From assembly GCF_022605725.1 (NCBI RefSeq), contig NC_065547.1:27631167-27695166 (forward strand): DNA of 64,000 nt. The letters are read 5' to 3'. Below are positions 21,051 through 33,000 of this stretch, piece by piece. A model generated the notes under the pieces. That model ran no database searches. It was given only the letters and a program-made list of their open reading frames with translations, and was not told the origin of the DNA. The translations under genes were made by a program, and so were the position numbers. Positions within the stretch are counted from its first letter, which is position 1, and each line of letters begins with the position of its first letter. The DNA is from Anthonomus grandis grandis (lineage: Eukaryota; Arthropoda; Insecta; Coleoptera; Curculionidae).

Positions 21051-24000
21051 ATGTCTGGAAACTCTGGAAAAGGAACTTTTCAACCCGTAAGTACACCTTA
21101 ACATATAATTTGTCTAATAAAGTGTGAGTAATCTCAGTTTATTGTTACTTTAGGACTCAGATGTTCACATATCCTATGAGGATCAACAAAAAATTAACGT
21201 TTTTGCACGTTTAAACGCTAAATTAGAAGACCTAAAGGATCAAGTTAAAGTCAAAGAGGTAACATCATACAGTACATGCAACATAATCAAACTGTTTGCT
21301 GCAAAAACATTAGGAAACCTTAACCTCATTCCTTTTAGAATGACCTGAAAAGCATTGAAGATGCATGTGATGAAATCTCCCTCTTTGATGATGATGAAAA
21401 AATACCATATTTAGTTGGAGAGGTATTCATTTTACAGGATTTAGAAACAACCCAAGTAAGTCAAATGTCCCAAATTTCCATTATTTCAAATATGCAGTAT
21501 TGAACTAAATTATAGCAACAGTTGTAATATATTATTACCAATTTTTCAAAACTCCTTACATTTTAAAATATCCATAGACTTCCATAAGTACCTCAACCTT
21601 GGTAGCACCAAGTTATCAAATATTTTTAAACAGTGAACATTAAAATCTTGTTAGGTCAAAAATAGTCTGGCAAGACTTATAGGGGATATTTCTAGGGAGT
21701 TGAGTGTGTGAGACAGTCTTGATTTTAAAGTTTTAAACAACAAAAACAACTCCCTAGATCTGACAGGTTATAGAATCCCTGTTAAATTAATTGATGGAAA
21801 AAGAAACCTATCAGGCTGGCTTTATGGCTTCTCTGTATGGTCAGTTGTCACAGTCATACTCTCTCACTCAGAAGTAAAACACATAAAATCAATTTAAATA
21901 GGGTGTTTATTAAAATTATATTAAATGAGGAAATACATTGAACCCATGGAATCTACTTGGCAAAATATATATGTATATTATGTAAATAAAAAGTATTAAG
22001 ATTTAAACAAAAATAAAGAAAAGATATATGTATGTATATAACCTAGTAGTCCCTAAATTCATCAGTCATCACTTCAGAAGTTCAAATTTATATATTATGA
22101 GTAATATAATGTTTAGATATAAGTTAAATTTTAAACCTAAAATAGTCCTATACTTAAATAAAATATAATAAAATCCAAAAATTAATTAAAATTATAGAAG
22201 CTATTTCTGAGCAAAAACTTCCTGACTTTTGAGCCATAACATGGAGAGGCGAGATCCCTAATTTATGCAGGTAGTTTATTATAAAACAAAGGCTCATAAT
22301 AGTTAAATAAAAGTTCTCTGAAGCCTTAGGAATCCAATTCTCAATCCACCACCATGCCTTGTAACATGACTATGACATGTGTGCCCTTCTACTGTAAAGA
22401 ATGCTTAGGCAGCGTCAAGCAGCTGCTGGGACTGATCGATCGTGTAGGAGGTACTTGAGAGGGATGGTGGAGTGCTGAAGACTGAAATATCTAAACTGCC
22501 TGTTGTACTGGATGAACTTGAAAGGGTCAGGACAAAGTTGGATGCATTACAGGTGGAGGTTACCTCATCTAAGATGCCATTGGCTTCCACTGACAAGTCT
22601 CAACAACCACCGGTCAAATCTCAATCAAATGCCAAGGCTACTAATGTTGTGTTGCATGAAGTTATGGAGAGGCAGAAACATAACTGCAATTTAATGCTTT
22701 TTAACCTAAAGTCCAAGTCCTCTGAAGATCTGACTTTCACAGCAGAGATCTCTACTCTGCTGAATGATGTGTGTGGCCGTAATATTCCTATATCCAAGGC
22801 GTCTAGATTTGGAAAACCCAACTGTAATGGCTGCAGACCAGTTAAGCTCATACTGGTGAACCATCGGGATGTCGGATTCCTACTGAAGAACAGGAGTAAG
22901 TTCTCAGGAAGAAAGATGTACATTGAGTCTGACCTTACCCCAGCTCAGTTGGAACACCTTAATAAAGTCAAGGAAGAACTAAGGCTGCGCAGGGACCATG
23001 GTGAGGGTAACCTCTTCATCAAGTATAGCAATGGTATTCCCTTAATAGCAGCAAAACACCAAGAGCAACCAGCCCCCCTCCTCCTACTCCTTAAAAAATC
23101 TAGTTACTTGCTATTACCAGAACACCCGTGGCCTGCACCCCAAGACCAATACCTTCTTTAGTGCTGCGTCTACTTCTGGCTATGATATTATCTCCATCAC
23201 AGAAACTTGGCTCCAAAATGATATAGTTGATGGTGAAATCTTTCCCAACCCATACGTAATGTACCTTTCTGACAGAAGAACTGACCTTGTTGCTGCTTCA
23301 AGGGGTGGTGGTGTTCTACTGGGGATTCTGAACCACCTCTCCTCGGAAGTCCTCGACCTCTCTGCCATCAGCCAAGAAATACCAGAAATTGACCTGGTAG
23401 GATGTAGAGTCAAATTTAATCATTTCATACTGTATATTTTTGTACTGTACCTTCCTCCTTCCATCGACTCCGTGCAATTAGAACGCTTCCTCGAAGCCTT
23501 TTCCATGGTTGCATGATTCCAATGCAATCTATTCTGAACATGTGATTATCTTGGGAGACTTTAATGTCCCCACTTATATTGAACACTCGGTATCTCCCGA
23601 TAGTAAACGTCAACTTCTAAGTATTTTTTTTTATTTCTTGAACTATAAGCAATTTAATAACGTGGTAAATAACAATCTTCGCTGTTTGGATTGAATCTTT
23701 GCAAGCTTTGATATCTCTGTACTTAACAGCGGTGCATCTCTTGTCCCGGAGGACACCTCATCCTTCTCTTTCATTTGAATTCCATGCAGGCCTTACCTCT
23801 CCCAATAACCTACCCCTTAATAAAGCTGAAATAAAGTAATTTAATTTTAGAAAGGCGAACTTTCCGCTTTTGTATCAGCTGCTGCTAGATACTGATTGGT
23901 CGCCTGTCTCGGTGCAGTAGGACGTCAACTCTGCATGTGATGTTTTTTATGAAATACTGAACAACACTTTTGCTAGAGCGGTACCCTTCAAGGTAAAACG

Positions 24001-27000
24001 TAAAAGACATTTCCCTCCCTGGTTTTCGGCGGACATTATTCGTAATATATATAAAAAGGAGGGAGCATCTTGTGATTTTAAATTTCTAAATCTAATCATC
24101 ATCTAGAGATATTTAGATCTCTGCGCAAGACAATTAAAGCTCTAACTGCACAAGCCTACAACATGTAAATCCATAGTATTGAGAACAAAATAACCTCCGA
24201 TCCGAGTGAATTTTGGTCTTTTATTTGAAGCAAACGTAATCAGTCTCAAATCCCCGGCTCAATGAAGCCTTCTAACCAATCATACAATACGCCTGACAGC
24301 ATTGTATCAGCTTTTGGGGATTATTTCAGGAGTGTATACACGAACTCCCTTCCCAGCGATCATCCTGTCGTGTCTGAACCTCCCTTAACTTGCATAGACG
24401 TCGTCTTGCTCGCGGCTACCGACATCATAACGGCGAGCAAGTGTCTCAAAAGCAAAATGACCTCTGGCCCAGATCTAATTCCTAGCTTTTTAGCTAAGGA
24501 CTGCTCTGTTGCACTTACTTACCCTCTGCTCCACATTTTTAATCTGATCCTTAACGCTGGTTACTCACGCTGGTTTTTCACAATATCTGGAAGCAAGCCA
24601 AGGTTTGCCCTATCTTTAAAAAGGGCGATGCTGGAACAATAGAGAATTACCACCCTATATCCATTATGTGCAATTTCTCAAATTTATTCGAGTTGGCTCT
24701 TTATAAATTAATTTTTCCAAAGGTTAAGTCCATGCTGGCCAACGATCAACATGGCTTCGTTTCTGGTCGATCATGTACTACAAACCTAGCATTCTTTTCT
24801 CAGTTTGTGTGTGAAGCACTTAATGATAGAGGTCAAATCGATGTTATCTACACAGACTTTCAAACAGATTGGCCACTTTATCTTATTAAATAAGCTTGAA
24901 TGCCAGTTTGGATTCTCCGGTCGCTTGATAAAGCTCCTTAACTCCTATTTAGTTGACCTCTCTCAGTTTGTAGCGGTCGAAGGCTTTAGATCTGCTTGTT
25001 TTTCACCCACCTCTGGAGTTCCACAGGGCTCTAACTTGGGCCCCCTTCTCTTTAACGTTTTCACTAATGACTTGATCTCCACCCTCAATTGCTCTCGGTT
25101 AGCATATGCTGATGACCTAAAGCTTTTCCATAGGATTGATTCTATAGCAGTTTGTGGTCAACAAATACAAATCAATACTGTACACTATTGGTGCACTTTA
25201 AACAGGCTTGCCCATTTTGGCCTCAAAAACGGACGCCGAAAACGACTTTTTCAGGATTTTCAAAGTGCTCTCATTCCCTTAGTTCTGCTCGGATCCTGTT
25301 ATAACTCGGTGTTTTCGTAATCTAGGTGACCCAAATAAGACGCTGGTATACTTAGTTTGATTTCGAAAAAAATCAAATTTTGGTGAAAAAATCGATACGG
25401 GGGGGTATACCCGAAAAATGAAAAAACCCAAACTTTGAAGGTCGATATCTCGGCTTTTATGGGAGCTATCTGGAAAATTCCAACGGTTTTGTCTTAGTTT
25501 CATCGTTCTGAATCCAACGAGACCATCCGCAAGGTCGTAGCTTTTACGATAGCCGAGATATGGCATTTTTGATGCCCATTTTTGGCCTCAAAAACGGACG
25601 TCGAAAACGACTTTTTCAGGATTTTCAAAGTGCTCTCATTCCCTTAGTTCTGCTCGGATCCTGTTATAACCCGGTGTTTTCGTAATCTAGGTGACCCAAA
25701 TAAGACGCTGGTATACTTAGTTTGATTTCGAAAAAAATCAATTTTTGATGAAAAAATTCGATACGAGGGGGTATACCCGAAAAATGAAAAAACCCAAACT
25801 TTGAAGGTCGATATATCGGCTTCAATGGGAGCTATCGGGAAAATTCCAACGGTTTTGTCTTAGATTCGTCGTTCTGAATCCAACGAGACCATCCGCAAGG
25901 TCGTAGCTTTTACGATAGCCGAGATATGGCATTTTTGATGCCCATTTTTGGCCTCAAAAACGGACGTCGAAAACGACTTTTTCAGGATTTTCAAAGTGCT
26001 CTCATTCCCTTAGTTCTGCTCGGATCCTGTTATAACTCGGTGTTTTCGTAATCTAGGTGACCCAAATAAGACGCTGGTATACTTAGTTTGATTTCGAAAA
26101 AAATCAAATTTTGGTGAAAAAATCGATACGGGGGGGTATACCCGAAAAATGAAAAAAACCCAAACTTTGAAGGTCGATATCTCGGCTTCTATGGGAGCTA
26201 TCGGGAAAATTCCAACGGTTTTGTCTTAGTTTCGTCGTTCTGAATCCAACGAGACCATCCGCAAGGTCGTAGCTTTTACGATAGCCGAGATATGGCATTT
26301 TTGATGTCCATTTTTGGCCTCAAAAACGGACGTCGAAAACGACTTTTTCAGGATTTTCAAAGTGCTCTCATTCCCTTAGTTCTGCTCGGATCCTGTTATA
26401 ACTCGGTGTTTTCGTAATCTAGGTGACCCAAATAAGACGCTGGTATACTTAGTTTGATTTCGAAAAAAATCAAATTTTGGTGAAAAAATCGATACGGGGG
26501 GGTATACCCGAAAAATGAAAAAACCCAAACTTTGAAGGTCGATATATCGGCTTCAATGGGAGCTATCGGGAAAATTCCAACGGTTTTGTTTTAGTTTCGT
26601 CGTTCTGAATCCAACGAGACCATCCGCAAGGTCGTAGCTTTTACGATAGCCGAGATATGGCATTTTTGATGCCCATTTTTGGCCTCAAAAACGGACGTCG
26701 AAAACGACTTTTTCAGGATTGTCAAAGTGCTCTCATTCCCTTAGTTCTGCTCGAATCCTGTTATAACCCGGTGTTTTCGTAATCTAGGTGACCCAAATAA
26801 GACGCTGGTATACTTAGTTTGATTTCGAAAAAAATCAATTTTTGGTGAAAAAATTCGATACGGGGGGGTATACCCGAAAAATGAAAAAACCCAAACTTTG
26901 AAGGTCGATATCTCGGCTTCTATGGGAGCTATCGGGAAAATTCCAACGGTTTTGTCTTAGTTTCGTCGTTCTGAATCCAACGAGACCATCCGCAAGGTCG

Positions 27001-30000
27001 TAGCTTTTACGATAGCCGAGATATGGCATTTTTGATGCCCATTTTTGGCCTCAAAAACGGACGTCGAAAACGACTTTTTCAGGATTTTCAAAGTGCTCTC
27101 ATTCCCGTAGTTCTGCTCGGATCCTGTTATAACCCGGTGTTTTCGTAATCTAGGTGACCCAAATAAGACGCTGGTATACTTAGTTTGATTTCGAAAAAAA
27201 TCAATTTTTGGTGAAAAAATTCGATACGGGGGGGTATACCCGAAAAATGAAAAAACCCAAACTTTGAAGGTCGATATATCGGCTTCAATGGGAGCTATCG
27301 GGAAAATTCCAACGGTTTTGTTTTAGTTTCGTCGTTCTGAATCCAACGAGACCATCCGCAAGGTCGTAGCTTTTACGATAGCCGAGATATGGCATTTTTG
27401 ATGCCCATTTTTGGCCTCAAAAACGGACGTCGAAAACGACTTTTTCAGGATTGTCAAAGTGCTCTCATTCCCTTAGTTCTGCTCGAATCCTGTTATAACC
27501 CGGTGTTTTCGTAATCTAGGTGACCCAAATAAGACGCTGGTATACTTAGTTTGATTTCGAAAAAAATCAATTTTTGGTGAAAAAATTCGATACGGGGGGG
27601 TATACCCGAAAAATGAAAAAACCCAAACTTTGAAGGTCGATATCTCGGCTTCTATGGGAGCTATCGGGAAAATTCTAACGGTTTTGTCTTAATTTCGTCG
27701 TTCTGAATCCAACGAGACCATCCGCAAGGTCGTAGCTTTTACGATAGCCGAGATATGGCATTTTTGATGCCCATTTTTGGCCTCAAAAACGGACGTCGAA
27801 AACGACTTTTTCAGGATTTTCAAAGTGCTCTCATTCCCGTAGTTCTGCTCGGATCCTGTTATAACCCGGTGTTTTCGTAATCTAGGTGACCCAAATAAGA
27901 CGCTGGTATACTTAGTTTGATTTCGAAAAAAATCAATTTTTGGTGAAAAAATTCGATACCCGAAAAATGAAAAAACCCAAACTTTGAAGGTCGATATATC
28001 GGCTTCAATGGGAGCTATCGGGAAAATTCCAACGGTTTTGTCTTAGTTTCGTCGTTCTGAATCCAACGAGACCATCCGCAAGGTCGTAGCTTTTACGATA
28101 GCCGAGATATGGCATTTTTGATGCCCATTTTTGGCCTCAAAAACGGACGTCGAAAACGACTTTTTCAGGATTTTCAAAGTGCTCTCATTCCCTTAGTTCT
28201 GCTCGAATTCTGTTATAACCCGGTGTTTTCGTAATCTAGGTGACCTAAATAAGACGCTGGTATACTTAGTTTGATTTCGAAAAAAATCAATTTTTGGTGA
28301 AAAAATCGATACGGGGGGGTATACCCGAAAAATGAAAAAACCCAAAATTTGAAGGTCGATATATCGGCTTCAATGGGAGCTATCGGGAAAATTCCAACGG
28401 TTTTGTTTTAGTTTCGTCGTTCTGAATCCAACGAGACCATCCGCAAGGTCGTAGCTTTTACGATAGCCGAGATATGGCATTTTTGATGCCCATTTTTGGC
28501 CTCAAAAACGGACGTCGAAAACGACTTTTTCAGGATTTTCAAAGTGCTCTCATTCCCGTAGTTCTGCTCGGATCCTGTTATAACCCGGTGTTTTCGTAAT
28601 CTAGGTGACCCAAAAGAGACGCTGGTATACTTAGTTTGATTTCGAAAAAAATCAATTTTTGGTGAAAAAATTCGATACGGGGGGTATACCCGAAAAATGA
28701 AAAAACCCAAACTTTGAAGGTCGATATATCGGCTTCAATGGGAGCTATCGGGAAAATTCCAACGGTTTTGTCTTAGTTTCGTCGTTCTGAATCGAACGAG
28801 ACCATCCGCAAGGTCGTAGCTTTTACGATAGCCGAGATATGGCATTTTTGATGCCCATTTTTGGCCTCAAAAACGGACGTCGAAAACGACTTTTTCAGGA
28901 TTTTCAAAGTGCTCTCATTCCCTTAGTTCTGCTCGGATCCTGTTATAACTCGGTGTTTTCGTAATCTAGGTGACCCAAATAAGACGCTGGTATACTTAGT
29001 TTGATTTCGAAAAAAATCAATTTTTGGTGAAAAAATCGATACGGGGGGGTATACCCGAAAAATGAAAAAACCCAAAATTTGAAGGTCGATATATCGGCTT
29101 CAATGGGAGCTATCGGGAAAATTCTAACGGTTTTGTTTTAGTTTCGTCGTTCTGAATCCAACGAGACCATCCGCAAGGTCGTAGCTTTTACGATAGCCGA
29201 GATATGGCATTTTTGATGCCCATTTTTGGCCTCAAAAACGGACGTCGAAAACGACTTTTTCAGGATTTTCAAAGTGCTCTCATTCCCGTAGTTCTGCTCG
29301 GATCCTGTTATAACCCGGTGTTTTCGTAATCTAGGTGACCCAAATAAGACGCTGGTATACTTAGTTTGATTTCGAAAAAAATCAATTTTTGGTGAAAAAA
29401 TTCGATACGGGGGGTATACCCGAAAAATGAAAAAACCCAAACTTTGAAGGTCGATATATCGGCTTCAATGGGAGCTATCGGGAAAATTCCAACGGTTTTG
29501 TCTTAGTTTCGTCGTTCTGAATCGAACGAGACCATCCGCAAGGTCGTAGCTTTTACGATAGCCGAGATATGGCATTTTTGATGCCCATTTTTGGCCTCAA
29601 AAACGGACGTCGAAAACGACTTTTTCAGGATTTTCAAAGTGCTCTCATTCCCTTAGTTCTGCTCGGATCCTGTTATAACTCGGTGTTTTCGTAATCTAGG
29701 TGACCCAAATAAGACGCTGGTATACTTAGTTTGATTTCGAAAAAAATCAAATTTTGGTGAAAAAATCGATACGGGGGGGTATACCCGAAAAATGAAAAAA
29801 CCCAAACTTTGAAGGTCGATATCTCGGCTTCTATGGGAGCTATCGGGAAAATTCTAACGGTTTTGTCTTAATTTCGTCGTTCTGAATCCAACGAGACCAT
29901 CCGCAAGGTCGTAGCTTTTACGATAGCCGAGATATGGCATTTTTGATGCCCATTTTTGGCCTCAAAAACGGACGTCGAAAACGACTTTTTCAGGATTTTC

Positions 30001-33000
30001 AAAGTGCTCTCATTCCCGTAGTTCTGCTCGGATCCTGTTATAACCCGGTGTTTTCGTAATCTAGGTGACCCAAATAAGACGCTGGTATACTTAGTTTGAT
30101 TTCGAAAAAAATCAATTTTTGGTGAAAAAATTCGATACCCGAAAAATGAAAAAACCCAAACTTTGAAGGTCGATATATCGGCTTCAATGGGAGCTATCGG
30201 GAAAATTCCAACGGTTTTGTCTTAGTTTCGTCGTTCTGAATCCAACGAGACCATCCGCAAGGTCGTAGCTTTTACGATAGCCGAGATATGGCATTTTTGA
30301 TGCCCATTTTTGGCCTCAAAAACGGACGTCGAAAACGACTTTTTCAGGATTTTCAAAGTGCTCTCATTCCCTTAGTTCTGCTCGAATTCTGTTATAACCC
30401 GGTGTTTTCGTAATCTAGGTGACCTAAATAAGACGCTGGTATACTTAGTTTGATTTCGAAAAAAATCAATTTTTGGTGAAAAAATCGATACGGGGGGGTA
30501 TGGCATTTTTGATGCCCATTTTTGGCCTCAAAAACGGACGTCGAAAACGACTTTTTCAGGATTTTCAAAGTGCTCTCATTCCCTTAGTTCTGCTCGAATT
30601 CTGTTATAACCCGGTGTTTTCGTAATCTAGGTGACCCAAATAAGACGCTGGTATACTTAGTTTGATTTCGAAAAAAATCAATTTTTGGTGAAAAAATTCG
30701 ATACGGGGGGTATACCCGAAAAATGAAAAAACCCAAACTTTGAAGGTCGATATATCGGCTTCAATGGGAGCTATCGGTCGTAGCTTTTACGATAGCCGAG
30801 ATATGGCATTTTTGATGCCCATTTTTGGCCTCAAAAACGGACGTCGAAAACGACTTTTTCAGGATTTTCAAAGTGCTCTCATTCCCTTAGTTCTGCTCGG
30901 ATCCTGTTATAACTCGGTAATCTAGGTGACCCAAATAAGACGCTGGTATACTTAGTTTGATTTCGAAAAAAATCAAATTTTGGTGAAAAAATCGATACGG
31001 GGGGGGTATACCCGAAAAATGAAAAAACCCAAACTTTGAAGGTCGATATCTCGGCTTCTATGGGAGCTATCGGGAAAATTCCAACGGTTTTGTCTTAGTT
31101 TCGTCGTTCTGAATCCAACGAGACCATCCGCAAGGTCGTAGCTTTTACGATAGCCGAGATATGGCATTTTTGATGCCCATTTTTGGCCTCAAAAACGGAC
31201 GTCGAAAACGACTTTTTCAGGATTTTCAAAGTGCTCTCATTCCCTTAGTTCTGCTCGGATCCTGTTATAACCCGGTGTTTTCGTAATCTAGGTGACCCAA
31301 ATAAGACGCTGGTATACTTAGTTTGATTTCGAAAAAAATCAATTTTTGGTGAAAAAATTCGATACGGGGTTATACCCGAAAAATGAAAAAACCCAAACTT
31401 TGAAGGTCGATATCTCGGCTTCTATGGGAGCTATCGGGAAAATTCTAACGGTTCTGTCTTAGTTTTGTCGTTCTGAATCCAACGAGACCATCCGCGAGGT
31501 CGTAGCTTTTACGATAGCCGAGATATGACATTTTGATGCCCATTTTTGGCCTCAAAAAGGGACGTCGAAAACGACTTTTTCAGGATTTTCAAAGTGCTCT
31601 CATTCCCTTAGTTCTGCTCGGATCCTGTTATAACCCGGTGTTTTCGTAATCTAGGTGACCCAAATAAGACGCTGGTATACTTAGTTTGATTTCGAAAAAA
31701 ATCAATTTTTGGTGAAAAAATTCGATACGGGGGGGTATACCCGAAAAATGAAAAAACCCAAACTTTGAAGGTCGATATCTCGGCTTCTATGGGAGCTATC
31801 GGGAAAATTCTAACGGTTCTGTCTTAGTTTTGTCGTTCTGAATCCAACGAGACCATCCGCGAGGTCGTAGCTTTTACGATAGCCGAGATATGACATTTTG
31901 ATGCCCATTTTTGGCCTCAAAAACGGACGTCGAAAACGACTTTTTCAGGATTTTCAAAGTGCTCTTATTCCCTTAGTAAACTGCAACTTTTTTCGAACAC
32001 TGCCACTGCCAAAACTCTCTACTATGCATTTGTTAGATCCAGGCTGGACTACAGCTCCCTCATTTGGTCTCCCATTTACAACCAGCACATTCACCTATTG
32101 GAATCGGTCCAGGCGATTCCTTAAATGTTTGGCATTTAAGGATGATGGAGTCTATCCTCCAAGGGGTTTTGACCATAACCTGCTGCTCTCTAGATATGCT
32201 GAACGGTCACTTGCGAAGAGGAGAGAAATGCATTCGGTGAAATTCTTGTTTAATTTACTGAACCATAAAATTGACTGCCCATCCCTTTTGCAAAGGATTT
32301 GCTTTCATATACCACGCCCAGAATCTAGACAGTGTCCAGCTTTTAACTTGGACACAGCCAGGTCCAACATTCTGTACCAGAGTCCTATTCACTTTATGTG
32401 TCAAAACTGTAACACTATTGCTGATTCCTGTGACATTCACCATGACAATCTGGCACTTATTTTGAGTCACCTGCGTATGGTCGGTGGGGAGGCTAGGTTA
32501 TTTAGCTCTTAGTTATTTAGTTCTTAATTTGAATACATTTATTTATCGCATTTCATGTAAAGCAAACGGCTATTGTCAGATTGGAGCACAATAAATTCTC
32601 CGGAGATTATGTGGTCATTTTCTCAAACTGGGTGAAATGCTATTGCAGAGTCTTAAAGTTCAGTTCATTGAGCGTCTTATACAAGGCAAAATACCATAAC
32701 AATGGAACAATGCAACCATTATCAATCTGCTATCTCACATGTCCAAACTCATCAGATCATCGCAAATCGATTAAAAGGGCAACTGGACCTTTATCAGGCA
32801 ATGGAATAGGTTAGTTTTAAATTGCGACGTTATTACGTAAACGTAGGTTAGAACGCGAACAATCACTTTTAAAACCTAAAGAATCTTAGAAAACTCCATT
32901 GAATTTAATAAACCTCTTTCTGATATTTGTGGACTTCGAAAAAGTCTTCGGCTCTATATTTAAAAGTGCTGCAGGAGACAACGGTAATTAATAACAATAT

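Larger units (their letters stand above)
22341..32520 (+). mobile_element. CR1/Jockey-type LINE split by a satellite array
   Basis: One LINE in the sense orientation of PFDN4. It has ORF1 (22372-23160), ORF2 endonuclease and reverse transcriptase (about 23090-25210), and, after the satellite, the last part of RT and the C-terminus (31979-32512). Joining the outer parts gives the continuous YWCTLNRLA...NCNFFRTLPLPK region, so the satellite interrupts a once continuous gene. A tail of TTAGTTCTTA-like repeats follows the stop. Confidence 0.82.

Noticed and set aside
25279..31167. Repeated 60-100-codon open frames (both strands) in the satellite
   Set aside because: They recur with the 365-bp period, change frame with small indels and resemble no protein family. 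They are by-products of the repeat.
25211..31978. CRISPR-like array
   Set aside because: The repeats are contiguous, 365 bp long and without unique spacers, in a eukaryotic intron.
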